A stretch of DNA of 64,000 nucleotides from Methylosinus sp. LW4 (lineage in GTDB: Bacteria; Pseudomonadota; Alphaproteobacteria; Rhizobiales; Beijerinckiaceae): the NCBI RefSeq assembly GCF_000379125.1, contig NZ_KB900626.1:2242667-2306666 (forward strand), read 5' to 3'. A program made the position numbers and the translations under genes. This document shows, piece after piece, positions 37,380-46,789 of the stretch. The notes below the pieces were generated by a model that made no database searches, had not been told where the DNA came from, and saw only the letters and a program-made list of their open reading frames with translations. Every line of letters begins with the position of its first letter. The first letter of the stretch is position 1.

Positions 37380-40016
37380 TCAGGGCTGAGTGCGCACGCC
37401 GTCGTTGAGCTGGAGCGAGCCGAGCCCATAGTTGAACTTGGCGTCGCCCAGCGTGCGCAATTGCAACGACACCATGATCGTCTGGTTCCGCGAGAGACCG
37501 GTGGAGGTGTTCCCTTGGAAGACCGACGAATAATTGATGGAGAAGGTGGTGCACTCGTCCTTGTAGCCGCCCCCCAGGCCCAGCGCGGCGACCGAGAACA
37601 GCGGAGCCGATCCCGTGATGGTGCTGCCCGTCAGCGTGATATTCGTCGCCGGCGAGACGGTCAAGGAATTGTAGAGATAGCGGCTCATGTCGAAAGTGGC
37701 GGAGCCGGTGAGAAAATAATTCTTGGTGATGTCGTAGCGGCCGTTCACCGACAAGCCTTGCCGGCGCTGGTCGAAGCCGATGACGGGCTGCGAGGCGTAA
37801 TTGGCGTATTGCAGGTTGACGGTGAGCGGATCGAGCTTGAACGAGGCGACGACGTCGATGCGCCGGCCGCGCAATCCGTCTGGATCGAAACGCCCCTTGC
37901 CGACGATGCTGAAGAATGAGGAGGGCGCGATAGCGAGGCGGCCGACCCAGTCCGAGGTGCGCGTGTCGAGGCCGGAGGAGAGGCCCACATTGGCCGCATC
38001 CGCGGTCGAATAGCCGTTCTTGCCGGCGAGCTGCCGCGACTGGCCGGCGAGCGCGTTGATGAAGCCGCCATTGGCGAAGGTCATGGTCGCCTGGCCGCCG
38101 TAATTGACGCGCGTGCCGGTCTCGAAACGGTCGTAGCCGGAATATTTGCTCCATTCGAACAGGTTGGAATCGTCGAAGACCAGGCTCTGCGCGTCCATGT
38201 TGACGAGCGAGGGAATCGACGTCTGGTTCGGCCGCGCCACCAGCTGAGCGATCGGCTCGACGACGAGGTCGCCGAGACTGCTGCGCGCCAGAATGGGATA
38301 GCGCCATTCGACGCCGCCGCCCGGCGTCGCCTGACCGCGAAACACGCTGTCCGAGCCATTGACGAACAGCGATTGCGCCGAATTGGGAATCGGCTGCCAA
38401 TAGCTGTTGTAGGCGGCGTAGGAATTATTGGTGTCGTAGTTGAGATAAGAGCCCGTCACACGGGTGAAGGCGAAAGGCGCCCAGACGCCGCCGAGCGGAT
38501 CGATGATCCGGCGCTGCCAGGAGGCCATCGCCGTCGCATGCTCGTAATTGCCGCCGACGCCGCGCAGCAGGCAGCCGCTCTTATAAGGGTCCGCCGAGGG
38601 CGAGTAGAGCTGGCAGACATTGTAGAGGCCGTAGACCGAATCGAGCGTGCGCGGCTGAATCGACTCGTAATTGGCGATGCTGGCCGAGGTGCTGGTGAAA
38701 TTGGCGTCCAGCGTGATCTGGCCGCCTATGCCGAAGGTCTTGGCCGGATCGACGTCGAATGCGCGATTATAGTCGAGCAGCGGATGCACGACCGGCTGCT
38801 GCGCCTGCACGTCGGTCGCCGACAGGCCCTGGAAGTAATAGCCGCGCAGATCGAAATAGCTGCGCGGCCCCTGCCCCGTCAGATAGACGGTGGAGGACGC
38901 CTCGCGGAAGAAGTAGTTCTGCAGGAAGCTGTTGTACTGCTTGTAGTCCTGCAGGAAATAGCGATCGCTGAGCGCGGTGACGTCCCAGCCGAAGCGCCAA
39001 TTGTCGTTGAGCGCGAATTCGCCATTCGAATAGACCGAGCCGCGCCAACGCTCGTTGCGCGCGCCATAGGGCGCGATGGTGAAGGCGCTGGGGTCGCTGA
39101 CATGCGTGCCCTCGGCGCGGATGATGTAAGAGCCGTTCTCCATCCGCTGACGGAACTCGGCCGAGAGGAACGGCCCCTGCCGGGTGAAGCCCGTCGGCGT
39201 GATGGTGAGGTCGTAATCCGGCGCGATCGCCCAATAATAGGGCACGCCGACGCCGAAGCCGAGCTGCTGGCGATAGGTCAGCTGCGGATTGAGGAAGCCG
39301 GACTTGCGCTTGACCGAGGGATCGGCCGACCAGAAATAGGGGATATAGGCGATCGGCGTCCCGAACAGCTCGAGCGAGGCGTCCTCGTAATAGATCACCT
39401 TCTCGTCATTGTCGTGAATGATGCGCTTGGCGTGCACCGTCCACAGCCGCGGCTTGGTCGGATCGTCCTGGCAGGCGTCGCAGGCGGTATAGGCGCCCTG
39501 GTCGAAGGTCATGACCTCGCCCGTGCGCTCGGCGTGAGGCGCGGTGAAATGCGTGCTTTCGGCGCTCTCGACCTGCAGGCTTTCGATGAAGCCGTTCTTG
39601 AAGTCGTCGGTGAAGTCGAAGCGCTCGGCATAGGCGACCGTTCCGTCCTTCTCCGTCAGCTTGGCGTGGCCCTCGGCGAAGACGCGCTGCGTGTTGCGGT
39701 CATAGACGACGCGATCCGCCTCCAGCACGCGGCCCTTGTAATAGATCTGCACGGAGCCGAGCGCGGTGACGACATTGCGGCGCTCGTCATAGGCGAGCTC
39801 CTTGGCCTCCACCACCATGCGCTGCGCGCTCTCCGCCGGCGGCGCGGCCACAGGCTGCGCGCGCGCCGTGATGGGCGCGGCGGCGAGAAAGGCCGCGAGG
39901 GCCGGAAAAAGGACAGGCAGGACCCAGGAGACGCGACGCGACACAGCCGGCGCGGAGCGGAGGCGCTCCACGCTTGGCCTATGTTCGCGAGTGCGGCGAC
40001 GACGGCGAAGGCCCAT
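37380..40016 (-). CDS. lptD: LPS-assembly outer-membrane protein LptD
   Basis: An 878-aa OM beta-barrel that, with LptE, inserts lipopolysaccharide into the outer leaflet. A long basic N-terminus precedes the signal peptide (VLPVLFPALAAFLAAAPITARAQ, split here as core VLPVLFPALAAFLAAAP). The OstA/LptA-like jellyroll has VTALGSVQIYYKGRVLEADR, with Cys in YTACDACQDD. The barrel follows, with a further Cys in CTTFSINYSSVF near the C-terminus for disulfides. It starts inside the lptG stop (TGATG), a translational-coupling overlap. GTG codons nearer the signal peptide are alternative starts. Confidence 0.93.
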   Translation of the reverse strand: MGLRRRRRTREHRPSVERLRSAPAVSRRVSWVLPVLFPALAAFLAAAPITARAQPVAAPPAESAQRMVVEAKELAYDERRNVVTALGSVQIYYKGRVLEADRVVYDRNTQRVFAEGHAKLTEKDGTVAYAERFDFTDDFKNGFIESLQVESAESTHFTAPHAERTGEVMTFDQGAYTACDACQDDPTKPRLWTVHAKRIIHDNDEKVIYYEDASLELFGTPIAYIPYFWSADPSVKRKSGFLNPQLTYRQQLGFGVGVPYYWAIAPDYDLTITPTGFTRQGPFLSAEFRQRMENGSYIIRAEGTHVSDPSAFTIAPYGARNERWRGSVYSNGEFALNDNWRFGWDVTALSDRYFLQDYKQYNSFLQNYFFREASSTVYLTGQGPRSYFDLRGYYFQGLSATDVQAQQPVVHPLLDYNRAFDVDPAKTFGIGGQITLDANFTSTSASIANYESIQPRTLDSVYGLYNVCQLYSPSADPYKSGCLLRGVGGNYEHATAMASWQRRIIDPLGGVWAPFAFTRVTGSYLNYDTNNSYAAYNSYWQPIPNSAQSLFVNGSDSVFRGQATPGGGVEWRYPILARSSLGDLVVEPIAQLVARPNQTSIPSLVNMDAQSLVFDDSNLFEWSKYSGYDRFETGTRVNYGGQATMTFANGGFINALAGQSRQLAGKNGYSTADAANVGLSSGLDTRTSDWVGRLAIAPSSFFSIVGKGRFDPDGLRGRRIDVVASFKLDPLTVNLQYANYASQPVIGFDQRRQGLSVNGRYDITKNYFLTGSATFDMSRYLYNSLTVSPATNITLTGSTITGSAPLFSVAALGLGGGYKDECTTFSINYSSVFQGNTSTGLSRNQTIMVSLQLRTLGDAKFNYGLGSLQLNDGVRTQP

Positions 40017-41101
40017 CAGCCGTCCTCCGAATGCAAGAGAGCGAGCGCACCCAACATGCTTCCGACGAGAGCAGGCGACCAAGCAGCGACGAGCGGGCTG
40101 ATGACGCCTGCGCCACCCAGATCGGAAAAGATTTTCGTGCCGATATAAAGCACGAAGCCCGACGCGACGCCACCCGAAATGGTCCGCGCGATTCCGCCAA
40201 ATCGAAAGAATCTTAATGAAAAGGAAGCGGCCACGAGAACCATGGCGACGAGCAGCAGCGGACGCGCCAGAAGCGTCTGGAATTGCAGCGCATAGCCGGT
40301 CGGGTCGAGGCCGGCGTCGCGGCTGCTGTCGCCGAGCCGCGGCAGATCCCAGAAGGGCGCCCCCTGCGGCGGCGTGGCGGCCGAGGCGAGCTGCTCGGGC
40401 GTCAGATCGGTGGCCAGCAGATAGGAGCCGACGGCCCGCGATTCCTCGCCCGGCGCGCTGACGCGGGCGTCCTCGAGCACGAAGACGCCGGCTTGCAGCC
40501 GCGCCCGCTGCGCCTCGACGCGCTCGAGAAAGACTCCGTCCTTCTGATAGACATTGACGCTGACGCCGTCGAGCGCGAGCCCACCCGCCCGCACATCGAC
40601 CGCATGCATGATCGCCTGGCCGTCGACGCCATTGAGGCGGAACCATTTGCCGTGATCGATGCGCACGCTGCCCTCGACGCCGAAAAGGTCGAGCTCCATC
40701 TGGTCGGAGCGCATCTTCATCATGGCGGAGACAGGATTGTAGAGCGTGACCGAGACGACCCCGATCGCCGCCGCCACCAGGGCCGGCGGCAGCAGGAACT
40801 GCCAGACCGACATGCCGGCGGCGCGGGCCACCACCAGCTCGAGCTTGCGGGTGAGATCGACGAAGGTCGCCATGGAGCCGAACAGCACGGCGAAGGGGAG
40901 AATCATCTCCGCCGTCGCGGGGACGCGCAGCAGCGTCATCAGCGCCACCGTGCCGGCGCCCGCCTGCGGCACGTCGCCGGCGCGGCGCAGCAGCTCCACG
41001 AAATAGACGACGAACATGAGACAGAACATGGTGACGAAGATCGCCATGATCGTCCGGGTGAAGCGCGCGGCGAGATAGCGCGTGATGGTGACGCCGATCA
41101 T
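40016..41101 (-). CDS. lptG: LPS export ABC transporter permease LptG
   Basis: A 361-aa inner-membrane permease of the LptB2FG complex, with about six transmembrane helices: three N-terminal (MIGVTITRYLAARFTRTIMA start, MTLLRVPATAEMILPFAVLFGS) and three C-terminal (PLLLVAMVLVAASFSLRFFRFGG, GFVLYIGTKIF), around a periplasmic beta-jellyroll. Sequence fits LptG rather than LptF. The last base of its TGA overlaps the lptD start. Its usual partner lptF is not upstream; instead there are 576 non-coding bases and a tRNA. Confidence 0.92.
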   Translation of the reverse strand: MIGVTITRYLAARFTRTIMAIFVTMFCLMFVVYFVELLRRAGDVPQAGAGTVALMTLLRVPATAEMILPFAVLFGSMATFVDLTRKLELVVARAAGMSVWQFLLPPALVAAAIGVVSVTLYNPVSAMMKMRSDQMELDLFGVEGSVRIDHGKWFRLNGVDGQAIMHAVDVRAGGLALDGVSVNVYQKDGVFLERVEAQRARLQAGVFVLEDARVSAPGEESRAVGSYLLATDLTPEQLASAATPPQGAPFWDLPRLGDSSRDAGLDPTGYALQFQTLLARPLLLVAMVLVAASFSLRFFRFGGIARTISGGVASGFVLYIGTKIFSDLGGAGVISPLVAAWSPALVGSMLGALALLHSEDG

Positions 41102-41677
41102 GCCGCCCTCGCGCGGCGCGACGACGCCGGCACATGTCGCGCAGAACCAATCGCCATCGCCCGTCGTCGCCCTTCCCCCCGATGCGCCCCGCCCGGGCGC
41201 GGCTGATCCGAGCCGCTTGGCTAGACGCTCCGCCGCCGCGGCGCAAGCCGAGGCCGGCGCCAGGGTCGATCGGCGGCCTGTGCAAGCTGCCCCCGGCTCG
41301 AGGCTTTTCCTGGGCGAAGCGCCTGCCCGCCAACGCTCCCTTCACAGGAATTCGAGGAGTCTTCCTCGCCATCGCTCCGCCGGGAGGCGATCGGCCTCCC
41401 CCGCCCGATGCGAGCGCCGTTTCACGTGGGCTCGCTTCCTGCTCCGCGGCGAATCCGTCCCCGATACGAGGCCTCGGTCATTCGCGCCGCTCGGCCGGCG
41501 CGTCACGGCGCCCGGACTGCGCGCCACGATGCGCGAGGAAGTCGGCTATTCGCGTTACGAATATGATCTCGCTCGAGCCGCGAGAGTCCACGGCTGAATG
41601 CGGCCAGGGCTGGCCGACGCTTATCGGGCGCGCAGCCCACTTGGGCGCGACTTCCAGCCATGACTGCTTGATTTTCT
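41102..41677. other. 576-base gene-free stretch where lptF would be expected
   Basis: No frame on either strand shows LptF or any other recognisable protein; open frames on both strands have shadow-like Arg/Ala/Pro composition. No degenerate lptF was recognised by eye. It directly abuts the 3' end of tRNA-Glu, a common integration site, but no duplicated tRNA end was found. Confidence 0.5.
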
Positions 41678-41753
41678 TGGCGCTCCCTACCGGACTCGAA
41701 CCGGTGTTTTCGCCGTGAGAGGGCGACGTCCTGGGCCACTAGACGAAGGGAGC
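41678..41753 (-). tRNA. tRNA-Glu (anticodon CTC)
   Basis: A 76-base cloverleaf on the minus strand: acceptor GCTCCCT paired with AGGGAGC, anticodon stem TCGCC/GGCGA with loop CTCTCAC giving anticodon CTC (reads GAG), T-arm CCGGTTCGAGTCCGG, discriminator G, and an encoded CCA end (41678-41680). Confidence 0.95.
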
Positions 41754-41824
41754 GGACGAGGGGGTCTATAGACTGCTCCGGTCGGTCGAGCAAGAGGTTA
41801 TCGGAACCAAATCGCGCGTCTTTC

Positions 41825-41853
41825 GCCGCCCCGCCGAAGCCCGGCGGGGCGGC
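41825..41853 (-). terminator. Hairpin after pepA
   Basis: Perfect 11-bp GC stem gccgccccgcc / ggcggggcggc with a 7-base loop, 7 bases after the pepA stop. There is no U-run (followed by gaaag on the minus strand), so it may be a stability hairpin or Rho-assisted stop. Confidence 0.6.
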
Positions 41854-41860
41854 CTTCTCG

Positions 41861-43420
41861 TCAGGCCTCGTAATAATCCTTCACCAGACGGTCCAGCAGC
41901 CGCACGCCCCAGCCGGAAGCCCAGCTCTGGTTGATGTCGGAGGCCGGGGAGCCCATGCCCGTGCCGGCGATGTCGAGATGCGCCCATGGCGTCTTGTCGA
42001 CGAATCGCTCCAGAAATTGCGCCGCCGTGATCGAGCCGGCGTGGCGGCCGCCCGTGTTCTTCATATCGGCGAATTTCGAATCGACGAGCTTGTCATAGGC
42101 CGGCCCCATCGGCAGCCGCCACAGCTTCTCGCCGGTCGCCTTGCCCGCCTCGAGAATGCGGCCCGCCAGCTCGTCATTGTTGGAGAAGAGGCCGGCGTGC
42201 TCCTGGCCTAGCGCCACCAGAATGGCGCCGGTCAGCGTCGCCAGATCGATGATGAAGGCTGGCTTGTATTTCTCCTTCACATGCCAGAGCGCGTCGGCGA
42301 GCACGAGGCGCCCTTCCGCATCGGTGTTGATGATCTCGATGGTCTGGCCGGAGAGCGAGGTGACGATGTCGCCCGGCCGCTGCGCCTCTCCCGAGGGCAT
42401 GTTCTCGACGAGGCCGAGCACGCCGATGACATTGGCCTTGGCCTTGCGCGTGGCGAGCGCGTGGAGAAGGCCGGTCACGGCCGCGGCGCCGGCCATGTCG
42501 CCCTTCATATCCTCCATGCTGGCGGCGGGCTTGATGGAGATGCCGCCCGTGTCGAAGCAGACGCCCTTGCCGACAAAGGCGATGGGCTGCGCGCCGGGGG
42601 CGCCGCCGTTCCAGCGCAGCACCACCACGCGGCTCGGATGCGCGGAGCCTTGGCCGACGCCGAGCAGCGCGCGGAAGCCCAGCGCCTGCAGCGCCGGAAC
42701 ATCGAGAATCTCCACCTCGACGCCGAGAGCGGCGAGCTTGGCGGCGCGGCGCGCGAATTCCTCTGGATAGAGGACATTGGCCGGCTCATTGACGAGATCG
42801 CGGGCGATGACGACGCCCTCGGCGAGACCGAGCGATTGCCCGACCGCGGCGCGCGCGGCGTCCGGGTCGGCGATGGCGAGCGCTATGTCGCTCGCGCCGT
42901 CGCGCTCCGTATCGTCCTTTTTCTTTTTGGTGCGGTAGAGATCGAACTTATAGGCGCGCAGCTCCGCGCCGAGCGCGAATTGGCCGGCCGCAGCGGCGGG
43001 ATCGGCCGGGGCCTCCGGCGGATCGAAGACGACGAGCGCATTCTGGCCCTGGCCGAGCTTGGCGGCCAGCTGGCCACCGAGGCCGAGGAAATCGTCGAAG
43101 ATCTCGGCCTTATCGGCCGCATCGCCCTCCGCGGCGGCGCCGACGCCGATGACCAGCAGGCGGCCGACGGTGGGAAGCCCCTGCGGCGCATAGAGATCGA
43201 GCGAGGTTCCGCGCTTGCCGGTGAATTTCGCCGCGGCGGCGGCGCGGGTCAGCTGCGGGAGCGCCTCTTTGAGAATGGTCTCCGACTCGGAGCCGAAGCG
43301 CAGCTTGGCGCCGGCGAGAGCAACGAGGACGAGAGGTTTGCCGCCGTCCTCCGAAGCCGTCGCCAGGCGTCGCTCCGCCTCGCCGAAAGACACAGTCTCG
43401 ATTTTCACATAGGCGGACAT
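41861..43420 (-). CDS. pepA: Leucyl aminopeptidase
   Basis: A 519-aa M17 cytosol aminopeptidase with two divalent metals, releasing N-terminal residues from peptides. The N-terminal macro-like domain (to about residue 175) is followed by [15 protein letters not shown], the metal-binding [17 protein letters not shown] (Lys and Asp), [12 protein letters not shown], and the signature [14 protein letters not shown], with HLDIAGTGM near the end. PepA can also bind DNA in some bacteria. In relatives pepA sits next to lptF-lptG; here it is separated by tRNA-Glu and a non-coding stretch. Confidence 0.96.
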   Translation of the reverse strand: MSAYVKIETVSFGEAERRLATASEDGGKPLVLVALAGAKLRFGSESETILKEALPQLTRAAAAAKFTGKRGTSLDLYAPQGLPTVGRLLVIGVGAAAEGDAADKAEIFDDFLGLGGQLAAKLGQGQNALVVFDPPEAPADPAAAAGQFALGAELRAYKFDLYRTKKKKDDTERDGASDIALAIADPDAARAAVGQSLGLAEGVVIARDLVNEPANVLYPEEFARRAAKLAALGVEVEILDVPALQALGFRALLGVGQGSAHPSRVVVLRWNGGAPGAQPIAFVGKGVCFDTGGISIKPAASMEDMKGDMAGAAAVTGLLHALATRKAKANVIGVLGLVENMPSGEAQRPGDIVTSLSGQTIEIINTDAEGRLVLADALWHVKEKYKPAFIIDLATLTGAILVALGQEHAGLFSNNDELAGRILEAGKATGEKLWRLPMGPAYDKLVDSKFADMKNTGGRHAGSITAAQFLERFVDKTPWAHLDIAGTGMGSPASDINQSWASGWGVRLLDRLVKDYYEA

Positions 43421-43575
43421 CTTCTAACCTCTCATAGGGAAAACAGGCGCTTGCCGCATTTGCGCGGAGTCGTTGCCGCACTATCGTCCCGACGGCGCCG
43501 AGGGTCAACGCTCGTCAGAGCGCGGCCGCCGCCCGCAGCGGCGGGGCCGGCGTCGAGAGCGGGCCGCAAATAAGC

Positions 43576-43603
43576 CGAAGGCGGCCGTCGCCGGCCGCCT
43601 TCG
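43576..43603 (-). terminator. Terminator after the MBL-fold hydrolase gene
   Basis: Perfect 11-bp stem cgaaggcggcc / ggccgccttcg with a 6-base loop; on the minus strand it is followed by GCTTATTTG. Located 23 bases after the stop codon. Confidence 0.7.
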
Positions 43604-43626
43604 CGTCGAGGTGAAATCGTCTCGGT

Positions 43627-44553
43627 TCAGCGCGCCGCCGTCTTGGTCTTGGCCGCCTTGACCTCGGCGTAGAGCCATTTGACGAAGCGCTCGGAGCTCT
43701 GCTCCGCATTCGGAACCTTGGCGTCGAACTCGGCCGTCGGCTTGGCGGCGATGGTCTCCTCCAGCGTCTTGCCCTGATCGACGAGCGCGGCGACCTTGTC
43801 GCGCACGGCGATGATGAGATCGCGCTGGGCGATGAGCGCATCGCGACCGACGATCGGGCCATGGCCGGGCACGACCTTGGTGTTGGGGCCGGCGCGGCCG
43901 ATGGTGGCGCCGAGCCCGTCTATGATGCCGGCGAGCGTGCCGCCATTGTTGAGATCGACGACCGGATAGCCCGTGCTGCGGAAATAATCGCCGACCGCGA
44001 GAATGTCGTGCTCGGGGAAGAAGACCAGCGTGTCGCCATCCGTATGCGCGTTGCGGATGGGAATGAGCCGCACATGCTCGCCGTCGATATGAATGGTGAC
44101 CTGATTGTCATAGGTGACGACAGGCAGCGCCTCGGCCACGGCGGGCTTGCCGGGCGTTCCATCCGCAGCCGGATTGGGATTCTGAAGGCGGGCGCGCAGC
44201 TGATCGCGCGCGAAGATCAGCGCGCCGGACTTGGCCAGATTCTCATTGCCGCCCACATGGTCGCCATGCACATGCGTATTGACGAGGAAGCGGATCGGCT
44301 TGTCGGAGATCTTCTTGATCGCCTCGACGATCTTGTCGGTCAGCGGCGCGAATTGCGAGTCGACGAGCAGCACGCCCTCGGGGCCGCTCAGCACGCTGAT
44401 CGCGCCGCCCTGCCCTTCCAGAACATGGAAATTCGGCGCGAGCTGCGTCGTCTTGATTTCGACCTTGCTGAAGTCGGGGCGCTGCTGCGCCGCGGCCGCG
44501 AGAGCGAAAACGCTCGCGACGAGAACGAGGGAGGCGCGGGCGATCTTAGGCAT
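43627..44553 (-). CDS. Exported MBL-fold metallo-hydrolase
   Basis: A 308-aa protein with a signal peptide (SLVLVASVFALAAAAQQ) and a metallo-beta-lactamase fold. The zinc motif HxHxDH is complete in NTHVHGDHVGG; RNAHTDGDTLVFFP and VPGHGPIVG supply the remaining metal ligands. Related periplasmic proteins include quinoprotein-relay and SoxH-like hydrolases, and subclass-B-like enzymes of unknown substrate; true lactamase activity is not implied. The upstream interval (about 44571-44600) is unusually AT-rich and likely contains its promoter. Confidence 0.87.
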   Translation of the reverse strand: MPKIARASLVLVASVFALAAAAQQRPDFSKVEIKTTQLAPNFHVLEGQGGAISVLSGPEGVLLVDSQFAPLTDKIVEAIKKISDKPIRFLVNTHVHGDHVGGNENLAKSGALIFARDQLRARLQNPNPAADGTPGKPAVAEALPVVTYDNQVTIHIDGEHVRLIPIRNAHTDGDTLVFFPEHDILAVGDYFRSTGYPVVDLNNGGTLAGIIDGLGATIGRAGPNTKVVPGHGPIVGRDALIAQRDLIIAVRDKVAALVDQGKTLEETIAAKPTAEFDAKVPNAEQSSERFVKWLYAEVKAAKTKTAAR

Positions 44554-44776
44554 CGTCGGGAGGCTCCATTAACTGACCAATATACTAGGAAATAGACATA
44601 TGCGGCCCGCGCCGACAAGCGATTTTTTGGCGGGGCCGCTTATTCTCTCCGGCGAGAGCAAAGAGAGAAAAATCGCGCGGCGACGCGCGCGCCGCGTCGA
44701 TTTTCCTCCCCTCAGCGACGCCTCTTCGGGTGGACGACGAAGGCTTCGCCTTTTATGACTCGCCGCCTCGGACGGC

Positions 44777-46048
44777 GTGAGCCCCGAGTCGGAATTCCCT
44801 CTCCAGCCGCGGTCTCGCGCGCCGAGGGAGAAAGGCGTCCCCTTGAGCAGATCCGTCGCCGATCGGCCGGAGGCCGGCGCGCCCGCATTTCCCGTGCTGG
44901 GCGCGATCAGCTTCTCCCATTTTCTGAACGATATGATGCAGTCGCTGCTGCCGGCGATCTATCCGCTGCTGAAGGGCGGGTTCGATCTCGATTTCGGGCA
45001 GATCGGCCTGCTCAGCCTCACCTATCAGATCACCGCCTCGCTGCTGCAGCCGCTGGTCGGCCTCTACACCGATCGCCGCCCGCAACCCTTCTCGCTGGTC
45101 GTCGGCATGGGATCGACGCTGTGCGGCCTGCTCGGCCTCGCCTTCGCGCCGAGCTATCCGGCGCTGCTCGCGGCGGCGGCGCTGCTCGGCGTCGGCTCCT
45201 CCATCTTCCATCCCGAATCCTCGCGCATCGCCCGCATCGCCTCGGGCGGCGCGCATGGCCTCGCGCAATCGCTGTTTCAGGTGGGCGGAAATTTCGGCTC
45301 CTCGCTCGGACCATTGCTCGCCGCATTCTTCATTCTGCCGCGCGGACAGAGCAGCCTCGCCTGGTTCGCGCTCGTCGCGCTCGCCGGCATTTGCGTGGTG
45401 ACGCCGCTCGGACATTGGATTCGCAGCAATGGCCATGCGCGGACCCGGTCCAGCGCGGCGACGCGCGGGAGCGCCGGCCTCTCGCCCGCGCAACGCCGCC
45501 GCACGCTCGCTGTGCTCATCGCGCTGATGTTCTCGAAATTCGTCTATCTCGCCGGGCTCAGCAATTATTATGTCTTTTATCTGATGAGCCGTTTCGACAC
45601 GTCGCCGCGGGACTCGCAAATCTATCTGTTCGTCTTTCTCGCCACATCGGCGGGAGGCACGGTCATCGGCGGCGCGGTGGGCGATCGGCTCGGCCGCAAG
45701 CGCGTGATCTGGGGCTCCATTCTCGGCGTCCTGCCCTTCACGCTCGCCCTGCCCTATGTCGGCCTGCCGGCGACGGTCGGCCTCAGCGCGGTGATCGGCT
45801 TCATGCTGTCCTCGGCCTTTCCGGCGATTCTCGTCTATGCGCAGGAGCTGACGCCCAATCGCATCGGCGCAGTCTCCGGCCTCTTCTTCGGCTTCGCCTT
45901 CGGCATGAGCGGACTCGGCGCAGCGGCGCTGGGCGCGCTCGCGGATCGCACGAGCATAGAATTCGTCTATCAGATCTGCTCTTTCCTGCCGCTGATCGGG
46001 CTGCTCGCGATCTTCCTTCCCGCAGGAGACGCAAAGGCGTCCGCGTGA
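44777..46048 (+). CDS. MFS transporter of the Fsr (fosmidomycin-resistance-like) family
   Basis: A 423-aa permease with about 12 transmembrane helices. Fsr-type features: ISFSHFLNDMMQSLLPAIYPLL at helix 1, FGQIGLLSLTYQITASLLQP, GVGSSIFHPESSRIARIASGG, and the DRLGRKRVIW loop between halves. Probably exports a small toxic compound; substrate unknown. The GTG at 44777 opens the frame; a TTG at about 44843 with a purine-rich gagggagaaagg before it would remove a 22-residue Arg/Pro-rich N-terminus and could be the real start. Its 3' end overlaps the convergent NYN gene by 79 bases. Confidence 0.87.
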   Translation: MSPESEFPLQPRSRAPREKGVPLSRSVADRPEAGAPAFPVLGAISFSHFLNDMMQSLLPAIYPLLKGGFDLDFGQIGLLSLTYQITASLLQPLVGLYTDRRPQPFSLVVGMGSTLCGLLGLAFAPSYPALLAAAALLGVGSSIFHPESSRIARIASGGAHGLAQSLFQVGGNFGSSLGPLLAAFFILPRGQSSLAWFALVALAGICVVTPLGHWIRSNGHARTRSSAATRGSAGLSPAQRRRTLAVLIALMFSKFVYLAGLSNYYVFYLMSRFDTSPRDSQIYLFVFLATSAGGTVIGGAVGDRLGRKRVIWGSILGVLPFTLALPYVGLPATVGLSAVIGFMLSSAFPAILVYAQELTPNRIGAVSGLFFGFAFGMSGLGAAALGALADRTSIEFVYQICSFLPLIGLLAIFLPAGDAKASA

Positions 46049-46605
46049 TCGCCAGCGCTCTCCTCGGCCGCTTCGATCAAACCGACATTCGCGATGGAGA
46101 CGCGTCTAATCTTATCCGCTATGGCGCCGATATCGATGAAGTCATCGGCCTGGCGCCGCAGCTCCTCGGCGATGATCGGCGGGTGCGTCTTGATCGTGGA
46201 CGCGACGGAGACGCGCACGCCCTTGCGCTGAACGGCGCCGATCAGCGATCGATAAGCGCCATTGCCCGACACCAATGTCATCGCATCGACACGTTCGGCC
46301 ATCGCCATGGCGGCGACGGCGAGATCGACGTCTATGCTGCCTTTGAACCGTCGCCGGCCGAAGCCGTCGATCGTTTCGGCGATCGGCTTCGCGACGACGA
46401 TATATCCATTATAGGCGAGCCAGTCCGTCAGCCGATTTATGGAGCCATTGGCTTGCGTGTCGCTCAACGCCACATAATAGAAGGCCTGAGCGGAGGACGC
46501 CTTTCCGCGCAGCGTCCGTAGCAGCCGGGCGTAATCGAGCTCTATGCCGAGACAGCTGACCGTCAGATGAAGATTCGCGCCGTCGATGAATATTGCGCTT
46601 CGCAT
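45970..46605 (-). CDS. NYN-domain (LabA/DUF88-like) protein
   Basis: A 211-aa PIN-like NYN-domain protein, probable metal-dependent ribonuclease. The family N-terminus AIFIDGANLHLT provides the first catalytic Asp and the Asn; KGSIDVDLAVAAMAMAE supplies the central acidic residues and LVSGNGAYRSLI the third site. In this last motif GNGAY replaces the usual GDxDF/Y, losing an acidic residue. C-terminal about 26 residues are encoded opposite the MFS gene. Start at 46605, 40 bases after a 47-aa membrane peptide and in the same operon as a glycosyltransferase. Confidence 0.8.
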   Translation of the reverse strand: MRSAIFIDGANLHLTVSCLGIELDYARLLRTLRGKASSAQAFYYVALSDTQANGSINRLTDWLAYNGYIVVAKPIAETIDGFGRRRFKGSIDVDLAVAAMAMAERVDAMTLVSGNGAYRSLIGAVQRKGVRVSVASTIKTHPPIIAEELRRQADDFIDIGAIADKIRRVSIANVGLIEAAEESAGDHADAFASPAGRKIASSPISGRKEQI

Positions 46606-46645
46606 TTTCTGTCTCGCAACCGCATGCGCCGCTCTGGCGGCGGCG

Positions 46646-46789
46646 TCAAAATAGCTCGAAGACGAGAGCTCCGAGGATAAGCAGAAAGCCGGCGAGGTCG
46701 ATGACGACGAGCCCATTGCCCAAGAGCCGGAGAACGCCGTCGGCTTTCTCGATCAGCGGCTGGATCATCATGATGACCGATAGATTCAT
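46646..46789 (-). CDS. 47-aa single-TM membrane peptide, unknown
   Basis: A short gene on the minus strand whose ATG (46789) overlaps the TGA of the upstream glycosyltransferase as ATGA. The product has an amphipathic N-terminal part (MNLSVIMMIQPLIEKADGVL) and one hydrophobic helix (about residues 26-47) ending at the C-terminus. The 4-base overlap and tight spacing to the NYN gene support real translation. No family recognised. Confidence 0.65.
   Translation of the reverse strand: MNLSVIMMIQPLIEKADGVLRLLGNGLVVIDLAGFLLILGALVFELF

Noticed and set aside
37380..41372. A single 1330-codon minus-strand frame covering lptD and upstream
   Set aside because: The first 450 codons are out of frame with lptG, which is the true gene there; lptD begins at 40016.
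41082..41597. Possible 171-aa gene in the lptG upstream gap
   Set aside because: Begins inside lptG, Arg/Ala/Pro-rich, no motif or ribosome-binding site.
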